64,000 nucleotides of DNA, from positions 1-64,000 of the forward strand of contig JAIQEZ010000007.1 of assembly GCA_020073545.1 (NCBI GenBank), in the 5' to 3' direction. Below, in pieces: positions 54,942-62,915 of this stretch (positions within the stretch are counted from its first letter, which is position 1; every line of letters starts with the position of its first letter). A program made the position numbers and the translations under genes. The DNA comes from Terriglobia bacterium. GTDB taxonomy: Bacteria; Acidobacteriota; Terriglobia; UBA7540. Under the pieces are notes generated by a model. It searched no databases. It saw nothing but the letters and a program-made list of their open reading frames with translations, and was not told the origin of the DNA.

Positions 54942-55181
54942 GATCCTATCCTCCACGGAGCAGATTTTCTGACAGTGCCCTGAAGAGGTTATTGTATTAC
55001 ACCCTGCCAGCAGATTCAACCTTGGCGACGACTCGGACGGAGGCAGTAGGCAGCGAGCGCCGTGTGCGAGTCCCGACAAAGTCGGGAAAGGCACTTCGGC
55101 CCCCGACTTCGGACCTCGAACTTCGGCCATTGTCTCCTAACTCCTGACTCCTAACCACTAACTCCTAGCTTTTCAACAACA

Positions 55182-55600
55182 TCGTCGCATTCAGCGACTA
55201 ACCAGCTTGTTTTCATCAATATATCCGGATCGACCTGCCGAAGACTCTCTCCATCCTTTGTTTTCATAGAGATTTCCGGATCGACCTTCATTCTTAACAT
55301 CTTTTTCTTCGCGCTGTCCCTGCCGAACCTCAATCCGACTAAGTGCTTGCATTTCAACAACTTCGTTTTCAGCCCAGGTCATAGAAAATTCCCGCACACC
55401 GTCGCTAGGTCCATTGGTTTTCATCAATATATCCGGATGAGCCTGCATTTTGTTTGATCGTCGCGTAGGGGCACGGCTTGCCGTACCCGCATTCATCGTT
55501 ACAACCAACCAGGGTCGGGCAAGCCCTGACATGAATCGCGCAGCGCGCACTCCCAAACGCGTTGCCTCCGAACGCACTACGCCGTAACTCCTCACATCTA
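55182..55600 (-). repeat. complex repeat, copy 2 (inverted), with three internal sub-repeats
   Basis: In reverse complement it carries, in the same order as copy 1 (33370-33805), CATGTCAGGGCTTGCCCGAC, a GGGTACGGCAAGCCGTGCC palindrome, CAAAATGCAGGC and three sub-repeats (plus-strand 55411-55439, 55251-55282, 55202-55231) of form ATCCGGATATATTGATGAAA-AC. Local frames encode short ILMKT / YIDENK-like peptides but no intact gene. Just outside, at about 55134-55170, is a degenerate TAACTCC heptad run. Confidence 0.78.
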
Positions 55601-55724
55601 TAGCTTAGCAACAAGCACGGGTGTAATGTCAAGGCTATGACGCACGATTTATCCTGCCGGTAGCCCAAAAATGCACCGGTTGGCACCTGATTGTCCGGCG
55701 AATCCCATGCCGGAAGCAGTGGTA

Positions 55725-55745
55725 GGGCCGAACGGCGTTCGGCCC
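55725..55745. repeat. perfect stem-loop
   Basis: GGGCCGAACG-g-CGTTCGGCCC is a 10-bp perfect inverted repeat. It lies in a GC-rich stretch of dispersed-repeat type between the complex repeat and the methyltransferase gene. Confidence 0.55.
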
Positions 55746-55817
55746 GCTGGGGGCGAGCAGCCTGCGCCCCAGAGGCTTCGGCCGCCGGGGCGCCGCTCGC
55801 CCCTACAAGCAAAAGAG

Positions 55818-55837
55818 CGCCCCGATGTGTCGGGGCG
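55818..55837. repeat. perfect stem-loop followed by TCTCTTCC
   Basis: CGCCCCGA-tgtg-TCGGGGCG is an 8-bp perfect stem. The following pyrimidine run is too mixed for a strong terminator. Confidence 0.5.
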
Positions 55838-56273
55838 TCTCTTCCAGAAGCGCGGGTTCTGCCCGCGCCGCAATTGCCTTCGTAGAGGGGGTAGCGAAGA
55901 GTTTGCGCCTTTCAAACTCTGCGGCCTGCCTGCGCAGTCAGGCTTGAATGTTCCAGGCCATTTCGTATTTGTTCAATATGAATCGTTCCACCAGAGCGAG
56001 GTTACGGTGGTGGCGATGACCCCCGACCACGAACCGCAGAGTCTCTGGAGAACGAGACTCTGCGCTTGTATCTACCCACTCCTAACCCACTTAGGTCATT
56101 TCTAGGCGATGGGCGGTCATCGGGACCCACGCAGCGTGACCGATCTGAGGTTTCGTGCTACGATTTACAGGTGACTCCGAGCACGCAATCCGGCTGGGCG
56201 TGGATGGGTGGCAGTCGTGTTCGAAGATCCCGTTTCCACGGTGGGCGAAAGACCGTGGCCGCGAGGAGGGTAA

Positions 56274-56972
56274 ATGCCGGGAAGCACCGACTACCTCGAC
56301 GGCACTTACTTGCAACAGAATCCTGACTGGCATGTCCCTGATTCTGCCTGGAAGGTTCGGCAGATTTTAGGGATTTTGAGCCGCAACCAGATTGTTCCAA
56401 GAACAGTCTACGATGTTGGCTGCGGGGCTGGAGAGGTTCTCCGGCTACTCCAGCAGAACCTCGGCACCGCCTGCGAACTCTGGGGCACCGACGTATCGCC
56501 CCAGGCCATCGAGATGTGCCGAGCCAGGACAAACGATAGATTGCACTTCGCATTATCGGACGATTGCCCATGGGCTGGACAGTTCTTCGATTTAGTGATT
56601 GCGATCGATGTCTTAGCACACGTTGAGGACTACCGCGGGTTTTTGCGCAATATCAAGCTAAAGGGTACATATAAACTAATTCACATCCCGCTCGACGTTT
56701 CCGTTCAGCATATCTTGCGGGAACACAGTATGATTAATCGCCGACGAAGCCACCCACACTTTCACTATTTCTCGAAGAGGACCGCGATGTTTGCTCTCGA
56801 AGACCTCGGATTTGAAATCGTGGATTGGTTCTATACTCCTCGGTCGATCGATATTCCCGGTCACACGAGAGGAAAGCTCGTAAGGCTTCCTCGGAAGCTA
56901 CTCTTTGCTGTCAATCAGGACTTCGCCGTCAAACTGCTAGGCGGCTTCAGCTTAATGGTTCTGGCGAAGTGA
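56274..56972 (+). CDS. SAM-dependent methyltransferase
   Basis: A 232-residue class I methyltransferase: motif I VYDVGCGAGEVLRLLQ, motif II acidic GTDVSPQAIEMC, and motif IV FFDLVIAIDVLAHVEDYRG. The C-terminal part (HPHFHYFSKRTAMFALEDLG) is typical of small-molecule or sugar methyltransferases of the UbiE/COQ5 or Methyltransf_11/12 type. AGGAGG is five bases before the ATG. It opens a three-gene plus-strand set with a dehydrogenase and an ATP-grasp ligase whose composition looks AT-richer than the flanks. The substrate is unknown. Confidence 0.86.
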   Translation: MPGSTDYLDGTYLQQNPDWHVPDSAWKVRQILGILSRNQIVPRTVYDVGCGAGEVLRLLQQNLGTACELWGTDVSPQAIEMCRARTNDRLHFALSDDCPWAGQFFDLVIAIDVLAHVEDYRGFLRNIKLKGTYKLIHIPLDVSVQHILREHSMINRRRSHPHFHYFSKRTAMFALEDLGFEIVDWFYTPRSIDIPGHTRGKLVRLPRKLLFAVNQDFAVKLLGGFSLMVLAK

Positions 56973-57077
56973 ATGACGTGACAATCCAGGGCTAAGAGAC
57001 AAAGGTATACTGTGGGGTTATATTTGTCTGTTTGTGTGGGTTAGTATTCGACGTGCACACAACATGCTGCGATATCT

Positions 57078-58220
57078 ATGGAAACGCCACGAAGAGGTAA
57101 AAAGCGGGATGGGAGAGTCGGAGCCGAGACTAAAACTGTGCGATCCCTTTTCTCCAAAGCCAACGCTCAATCGGTAAATGCGACGAGTCCTAGGAGCGTC
57201 GAGTTTCTCTACCTCGACCAAGCGGCGGTCCTTGACGCTGACGTGCTGGACATGCCGCGAGCAATGGATGTCGTTGGACGGGCGCAAGCCTCATTCGCAA
57301 AAGGTGAAGTCCGGCAGCCGCACAAGGTCGTGCTGCGCAGCGGAGACACTGCAGAGAGCGAAGAACTGGGGCGCTTCAACGGCCTCTCGGCGTCCATAGG
57401 TACGCCGGTGCAGTGTATGGGATTTAAGTGGATTGGAAGCTTCCCCGCGAATCGAAAGCTCGGTCTGCCTCGCGCCAGCGCACTGATCATCTTGAACTCC
57501 CCGCAAACCGGACTTCCACTTGCCTTGCTGGACGGAACCCTGATCAATGCGATGCGGACGGGCGCTATGACCGGACTCGGCGTTCGATACCTCGCCCCAA
57601 GTCAGACACGTAAGGTCGGCATCCTCGGCGCAGGTGTCCAGTCTCGTACGCAGATCCTGGGTTTGTACACGGCGCTACCTAAGATTGAGGAGATCGCTCT
57701 TTACGCTCGGAGCATTTCTGCCTCGGAAGCGGTTGCTGAGGATTGCCGGCGGCGGTGGGGCGCTCCGGTCCGAGCAGTCCGGACGATTGATAATGCACTC
57801 CTCGACGCCGACGTGGCCCTCACCATCACGACCGCCCATGAGCCGATCGTGCTCGCGCGGCACATCAAACGGGGCGCGCTCACGGTGCAGCTTGCGGGTC
57901 ATGAATGTGAGTTCGGCGTTATACAGTCGTGCCGTAAAATAGTCACGGACGACTGGGACGCAGTGAAGCATCGGGCCATCATGACTCCGGCTATCATGCA
58001 CCAGCAGGGGTTGCTCCACGATGAAGACATTTACGCAAACCTGGGCGAACTGATTCTCGGAAGGAAGGCCGGCCGGGAAAGCGACAAAGAAAGAATTCAC
58101 TATTGCCACATGGGTATGGGTATTAATGACGTCGCACTCGCATGGTCGGTTTATGAGATGGCGTGCGAACGAAACCTCGGCATACGTTTGCCTCTGTGGC
58201 GGGAGCCACTGTGGGTTTAA
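57078..58220 (+). CDS. ornithine-cyclodeaminase/SbnB-like dehydrogenase
   Basis: A 380-residue NAD(P)-dependent enzyme of the ornithine cyclodeaminase/mu-crystallin family. Visible are KWIGSFPANRKLGLPRAS, the substrate-binding LLDGTLINAMRTGAMTGLGV and the Rossmann GILGAGVQSRTQ. The pattern KWI-x-SFP and R/T-x-A is closest to SbnB, which makes a 2,3-diaminopropionate precursor, and to 2,3-diaminopropionate-type enzymes; ordinary ornithine cyclodeaminase and delta-1-pyrroline reductases are alternatives. The N-terminal 35 residues are extra. ATG 57078 has no good ribosome site. It ends seven bases before the ATP-grasp gene. SbnA-like cysteine-synthase partners are not present. Confidence 0.85.
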   Translation: METPRRGKKRDGRVGAETKTVRSLFSKANAQSVNATSPRSVEFLYLDQAAVLDADVLDMPRAMDVVGRAQASFAKGEVRQPHKVVLRSGDTAESEELGRFNGLSASIGTPVQCMGFKWIGSFPANRKLGLPRASALIILNSPQTGLPLALLDGTLINAMRTGAMTGLGVRYLAPSQTRKVGILGAGVQSRTQILGLYTALPKIEEIALYARSISASEAVAEDCRRRWGAPVRAVRTIDNALLDADVALTITTAHEPIVLARHIKRGALTVQLAGHECEFGVIQSCRKIVTDDWDAVKHRAIMTPAIMHQQGLLHDEDIYANLGELILGRKAGRESDKERIHYCHMGMGINDVALAWSVYEMACERNLGIRLPLWREPLWV

Positions 58221-58227
58221 CTGAGGT

Positions 58228-59496
58228 GTGCTGCGCGCGTCCATCGTTATGAGGGATTCATCTGACCGCATGCGAATCAAGGACAATTGTGTCCCGGTCG
58301 TTGTGCTCGTGTCGTCCCAGCCTGGCGGCCTTGGCCTTATTCGGAGCCTTGGCAGACAAGGTGTCCGCGTATATGGCGTCCACCAATATTCATTGGAACC
58401 GGCGGCGTGGTCCCGCTTTTTGCGGGGTGTATTTTGCTGGAATTTCTCGCGAGCCTCTGCGGGGGATTCAGTATTGTTCCTGCTGGACGTTGCCAAGCGG
58501 ATTGGAACAAGACCGATCCTGATTGCCACCTCGGATGTAACCGCGCTCTTCGTCGCCGAAAACGCAGAATCTCTTGAGGAACAGTATCTGATCGCCACGC
58601 CGCCGGCTAACGCGGTCCGCATTTTCTCCAGCAAGAAGCAAACCGCCGATCTATGCCAAAAACTGAGTATTCCCTCGCCTGAGACCGCACTACCGACTTC
58701 GCGCGAAGACGCGTTACAGTTCGCGCAAACCACGAAGTTCCCCACCATTGTGAAGGGCGAATACGGTGAGTTCTTGCAACGAAGAGGGCGATCCGTGCGG
58801 GTCGCCATTGTAGCTAGCAAGAAGGCACTGCTCGATATCTACGACTTGAATGCGGAGATCGGCATTCCCCGCTTAATTTTCCAAGAGTACATCCCCGGCG
58901 GCGACGACGCGATCTGGATGTTCAATGGCTACTTCAATGCCCGATCCGAATGTTTATTCGGCGGCACGGGGCGAAAACTCCGTCAGTTCCCAGCGCATCG
59001 TGGCAGCACGTCGCTTGGAATATGCGCGAGAAATGACGCGGTGGAAACCCAGACGATGCTATTGATGCAAGCCGTCGGCTATCGGGGACCGGTGGATTTG
59101 GGCTATCGCTTTGATGCTCGCGATGGCCGGTACAAATTGCTGGATGTAAATCCACGCATTGGCGCAACCTTTCGTTTATTTACCGCACAGAACCAACTGG
59201 ACGTTGCCCGAGCGCTCTATCTTGACCTCACGGGACAGACGGTCCCGTCCGCGGAGGTATCCGAAGGACGCAAATGGATCGTGGAGAGCAATGACTTGAT
59301 CTCGAGTTGGACTCACTTTCGAGAAGGACAGTTGAGTCTTGGCGCATGGATCCGCTCTTTGCGCGGCATTCACGAGGGCGTTTGGCTCACCACAGACGAT
59401 CTGGCCCCGGTGGCTCTTCTTCCCTTTTTGTTGTTCCGCAAGCACTTTGGAAGAGACAAGGATCCAGTCTCTGGGAAAAAGCTGAAAAGATCCTGA
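58228..59496 (+). CDS. ATP-grasp ligase
   Basis: A 422-residue ATP-grasp enzyme. The preATP-grasp Rossmann half shows VVVLVSSQPGGLGLIRSLG and RPILIATSDVTALFV; the grasp half shows FPTIVKGEYG (ATP-binding lysine) and the acidic metal-binding end KLLDVNPRIGATFRL. Members join a carboxylate to an amine through an acyl phosphate. The GTG at 58228 has GAGG almost touching it, so ATG 58249 or 58270 may be used. It follows the SbnB-like gene by seven bases, which makes co-transcription very likely; a likely role is condensing the amino acid that the dehydrogenase makes. Confidence 0.85.
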   Translation: MLRASIVMRDSSDRMRIKDNCVPVVVLVSSQPGGLGLIRSLGRQGVRVYGVHQYSLEPAAWSRFLRGVFCWNFSRASAGDSVLFLLDVAKRIGTRPILIATSDVTALFVAENAESLEEQYLIATPPANAVRIFSSKKQTADLCQKLSIPSPETALPTSREDALQFAQTTKFPTIVKGEYGEFLQRRGRSVRVAIVASKKALLDIYDLNAEIGIPRLIFQEYIPGGDDAIWMFNGYFNARSECLFGGTGRKLRQFPAHRGSTSLGICARNDAVETQTMLLMQAVGYRGPVDLGYRFDARDGRYKLLDVNPRIGATFRLFTAQNQLDVARALYLDLTGQTVPSAEVSEGRKWIVESNDLISSWTHFREGQLSLGAWIRSLRGIHEGVWLTTDDLAPVALLPFLLFRKHFGRDKDPVSGKKLKRS

Positions 59497-59977
59497 GAAC
59501 CCGCTTTACCGCAAGCTTGCCCTAACATCCGATAAGCGTATTTTACGCCCACCTCCAGGGTGCCGTTTTCGGCCGGAAAGGGAGGGACCCACGTGGGGAA
59601 GGCATTTGCGGGCAAAAGTACAGTGGAGTGCCATTATCGGCAGAATGCGGCCTTCGTGGGAGTATGAAACCACAGATCCTAGTAAGCGCCCTTCACCTCA
59701 AGAGGAAGAAGTGGCCGTCCACCGGCTGCCATTTGGGCGTATGGTCGGCGACCCGCAGGTCTTGATTCTGGTCATAATCGCAGGTCGCGGGCGGTTGACG
59801 TCGCACCCGAAACAATCCACCTGGTCGTATTACGCCCTTATGGGGAATTGACCCACTACGCGAGTCCTCGGGCGGAGGACTGGGGCAGGGTCAGAGCAGA
59901 CGGGCACCGCCTCAAGAAGCATTGAAGCTGCCCGAAGTCTGCGCTCCCCCGGAATGAGAGGTTGGGCGGCGGGACGC
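59497..59977. other. intergenic region after the ligase gene
   Basis: About 480 bases between convergent units. A small frame at 59606-59851 lacks a ribosome site or recognisable sequence. No T-run hairpin was found. Confidence 0.4.
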
Positions 59978-61285
59978 TCACCTTCTTGGCAGGCCTGAAA
60001 TCGCGGGATCCCACTTATTGACGTCGGGCAAATCGGGAGCAGGACGACCCCAAACGTCTCCGTAAATTTCTCCCTTTAAATGGGTCACTACCAGCCTCTG
60101 GACCAAATTCATGTTTGGCAGGCTGATATGAAAGCCGACTTTCTCCAGAATACGGTCCTTGAATTCCCAGAAACCGAAATCGTCCGGGGTCACGCAAACG
60201 ACCTCTTCCGTGGGAATGAAGTTCGACCTCGCGCCGAGGTACGGTACGGTATTGTCGCCAGTCAAGACATGGAGAGCTGGATCAGGGTTGTTCCATTCAT
60301 TGCGGACGTCCGTATCAGCCAAGTTAAAGCGCGGAGTGCCATCTGGACTCTTGCTGATGGCCATACGGGTGCGAACCTTTTCATTCACACCGACAATGCT
60401 CAGCCATTTCTTGGAATCGGTCAACACGAGGTTCTCCAAGGAATTTCGATGTGCATGGGCGGCGTCGAGGATTCTCTTCAGCAGCGTCAGCGCTTGTTGG
60501 CGAACATCCGTCGCTTGGTCCCTTCCATACATACGAACGAACGAGGCGAGCGAGTCAATAATTCCAGGCTGCCAGGTATCCGGAACGAACAGATCTCCAG
60601 ACAGCCCGTCCCCTGCCTCAACTGCACCCTTGAACGAAGGCAACAGATAATACAAGGCGGGAGTCACCCTCGCTGTTTCACGTTCGCGGGAACTGCCGGG
60701 TGACATTCCCAGGGCGCCAACGCCAGTCGCCACTTTGGAAACCGACTCCAGCGAACCCCGAAAGGGCGAGGCCAGGGTTGCGACCTTATCAACTTTCGCA
60801 TCGCTGTTTTGTCGAAGGTATCCAGCCACAATCAAGCCGCCCATCGAATGGGCGACGAGATTGACTTTGGCCGGAAACTGAGGCGTGCCGAATCCTTGGG
60901 CATAATAGTGGCGCAGGAGGGCCGTGCGGCTAATGACCTCGTCGATGAATTGACTCAGCAACTGCTGGATGTCCTCCAACGGTTGCCTCCAATCGTACGC
61001 AAATGGAAAGACGGGGACCGGCTCATCCGCTTGTGGACTGAGGTTGTGGCGCAGTTCTTCGATCAACTCGGAGTAAATCACTTCAAAAAGTTGATCCCGC
61101 GTCACTCGCGCCGGTTCGTAAAGCTCCAGGCGTGTGTTGTCGGGGTGCGGCGTGATTCGAGCGTAGTCGGAAGTCAACAACTTGGATGGCGACCAGACGG
61201 TCTCTGGGGCGACCGGGTATTCATCGCGCAGAGCACTACCCATTATGCCGGGAAGAAGAATCACCGGACTGGGATATTTTGCCAT
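59978..61285 (-). CDS. LCAT-like alpha/beta-hydrolase
   Basis: A 435-residue esterase/acyltransferase-like protein of the lecithin:cholesterol acyltransferase family. The start VILLPGIMGSALRDE is the oxyanion-type loop, and S147 in LVAHSMGG is the nucleophile. The Asp candidate is in VLTGDNTVPYLGA and the His candidate in RLVVTHLKG. No signal peptide was seen, so it would be cytoplasmic or exported otherwise. Relatives include bacterial phospholipid-modifying and polyester-like hydrolases; the substrate is unknown. It stands alone between the ligase island and the molybdenum operon. Confidence 0.85.
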   Translation of the reverse strand: MAKYPSPVILLPGIMGSALRDEYPVAPETVWSPSKLLTSDYARITPHPDNTRLELYEPARVTRDQLFEVIYSELIEELRHNLSPQADEPVPVFPFAYDWRQPLEDIQQLLSQFIDEVISRTALLRHYYAQGFGTPQFPAKVNLVAHSMGGLIVAGYLRQNSDAKVDKVATLASPFRGSLESVSKVATGVGALGMSPGSSRERETARVTPALYYLLPSFKGAVEAGDGLSGDLFVPDTWQPGIIDSLASFVRMYGRDQATDVRQQALTLLKRILDAAHAHRNSLENLVLTDSKKWLSIVGVNEKVRTRMAISKSPDGTPRFNLADTDVRNEWNNPDPALHVLTGDNTVPYLGARSNFIPTEEVVCVTPDDFGFWEFKDRILEKVGFHISLPNMNLVQRLVVTHLKGEIYGDVWGRPAPDLPDVNKWDPAISGLPRR

Positions 61286-61707
61286 AGAGTTTCCCTCAAG
61301 CGTCCTAGGTTAGCAGGTAGCAGGTGGCCATCACGGCTGGCGCGGAGGGTGGGCAAAGAGGCGGGTTTGGCGGGAAAGCCAGGGGCTTTCCGCACAGACG
61401 ACATGCGCCTGGGGCGCGCCACCGAGCATGAAAATGGTCCACTTGATTGCCCTCCCGCTGTGGCGCGAGAGGGCCAGGGGCACGCGGCTCACCTCCTTGA
61501 TAAGGAGGAGGCCAGCCCCGCACCAGATGGTACAGAGCCGGGGGGGGGTTGACCTTGGCTCTTGCTCCCAGACCCACCACCCCCTAACCCCTCCTCAGCC
61601 GAGCAGGGGAGCTATTTTCATGGCACCGAGGCGGGAGAGCCGCGGTGAATGCTCAAACCCCTCGCGAATTTGCACAAGCCCGATTCGCGACCGCGCCTAC
61701 TTCGCCT
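61286..61707. other. intergenic region, low-complexity GC-rich stretch
   Basis: About 420 bases. A G-run (GGGGGGGGG near 61545) and a run of CCCCCTAACCCCTCC lie here. I see no gene or terminator of the molybdenum operon that ends at 61708. Confidence 0.4.
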
Positions 61708-61926
61708 TCAGAGCGGCTCGTAACACGCTCGCCCGGAGGTACAAGCCCCCGGGGTTACGACCTGGCCGTCCGGGCCCAGGCAGTTCTGGGTGTGCACGCA
61801 CCAGCAGATGCCGCTATCGGAGCGAGGAACCGTGGGGTCAGGCTCCGCTTCAATGAACATCCACTTGGAACGTAGCAGGCGGCATGGTTCCTGGGTCTGA
61901 GGGAGCTGCGGAGATGGTTCAGGCAT
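61708..61926 (-). CDS. small Cys-rich protein at the end of a molybdenum hydroxylase operon, unknown function
   Basis: A 72-residue protein reading MPEPSPQLPQTQEPCRLLRS at the N-terminus and carrying six cysteines in total, five of them in the last 31 residues (C42-W-C44 and a final GACTSGRACYEPL). AAAGGAGAGG precedes the ATG by about eight bases, and the start lies two bases after the FAD-subunit stop, so it belongs to that operon. I do not recognise the family. The Cys pattern suggests a metal or cluster ligand, or a disulfide-bonded partner; a role in assembly of the oxidase is only inference. Confidence 0.65.
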   Translation of the reverse strand: MPEPSPQLPQTQEPCRLLRSKWMFIEAEPDPTVPRSDSGICWCVHTQNCLGPDGQVVTPGACTSGRACYEPL

Positions 61927-61928
61927 AA

Positions 61929-62915
61929 TCAAGCCTCTCCTTTCGCGGCACGCAGGATGGCGCGCTTCACGGCCACACGGGCGAGCTGGACTTTGTAGAC
62001 GTTCTTGGAGAGCGGGGTCGCCTTGCTGAGGGCGGCCTTGCCGGCTTCCCAGGCCGCATCTTCGCTTACGGATTTGCCCGTCAGCGCTTCTTCCGCTTCC
62101 GGTGACGGCCAAGGCACCGGGGCCACGTGACCGAGTACCACTCGTACCTTCTTCACGGTATCGCCCTCGAGATTGAGGACCACCGCGGCAGCCGCGAGCG
62201 GCCAGTCCAAGGCCTCTTTCTGCCGAACTTCGTAGACCGCCATCTTGACGTCTCCCGGGGCCGGCACCAGGATTTCCGTAACGATTTCGCCCGGCTGGAG
62301 GGCGTGCTCGATCTCCTGGTCGTTCTTGGGCGTCAGAAAGAAATCCTGCACGGGCAGCTCGCGCGCGCCTTGCGGGCCGTGGAGTTTCACCTTCGCGTTC
62401 AAAGCAACCAGGATGGGAGCCAGGCTGGAGGGGCTCACAAAATAGGCCGGCCCGGAATTCCCGAGGATGGCGTGGTAGCGGTTGTCGCCGTCCGGAACCA
62501 GTGGCTTGCCATTATAAATTGCCAGCAATCCGAACCCGGCGCGATAGTACCAGCAGCGCGGTCGCTGACAAAGGTCGCCGGCCACGGTTCCCGTGTTGCG
62601 GACTTGCGGGCTGCTCACGCCCTCCGCCGCCTGAGCGAGCGCGGGGTAGTGCTTCCGGACGTCGGGGTTCTCCAGCAGCTCTTCAAAGGTCGCGGTGGCG
62701 CCCAGTCGCAAACCCGTCCCCGGGTGGAAAGTGATTCCCCGGAGTTCCTTCACGTGTTGCAGGCTGACCAGACGCGCGGGCCTAGCGACGCCATCTTTCA
62801 TCAGACTGAGGATGTCCGTGCCCCCGGCCAGCACTTGAGCTCCGCCTTTCGCACCGGTGAGCAGCTTGACCACTTCTTCGTTTGTAGTGGGCCGTGCGTA
62901 TTCAAAGGCTTCCAT
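61929..62915 (-). CDS. FAD-binding subunit of xanthine-dehydrogenase-family oxidoreductase (YagS/PaoB-like)
   Basis: A 328-residue FAD subunit: GGAQVLAGGTDILSLMKDG is the FAD-binding loop, and QVRNTGTVAGDLCQRPRCWY a second conserved segment. The C-terminal CO-dehydrogenase flavoprotein domain includes ALDWPLAAAAVVLNLEGD. PaoB-type subunits have a four-cysteine 4Fe-4S insert after LCQR; only C116 and C121 are seen here, so a cluster is doubtful. The start overlaps the catalytic subunit's stop by one base (TAATG). It hands electrons from the molybdenum centre to FAD. A small Fe-S subunit, normally adjacent, is not in view and may lie off the right edge. Confidence 0.92.
   Translation of the reverse strand: MEAFEYARPTTNEEVVKLLTGAKGGAQVLAGGTDILSLMKDGVARPARLVSLQHVKELRGITFHPGTGLRLGATATFEELLENPDVRKHYPALAQAAEGVSSPQVRNTGTVAGDLCQRPRCWYYRAGFGLLAIYNGKPLVPDGDNRYHAILGNSGPAYFVSPSSLAPILVALNAKVKLHGPQGARELPVQDFFLTPKNDQEIEHALQPGEIVTEILVPAPGDVKMAVYEVRQKEALDWPLAAAAVVLNLEGDTVKKVRVVLGHVAPVPWPSPEAEEALTGKSVSEDAAWEAGKAALSKATPLSKNVYKVQLARVAVKRAILRAAKGEA

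Noticed and set aside
59606-59851. 81-codon plus-strand frame between the ligase and the LCAT-like gene
   Set aside because: No ribosome site and no recognisable sequence.
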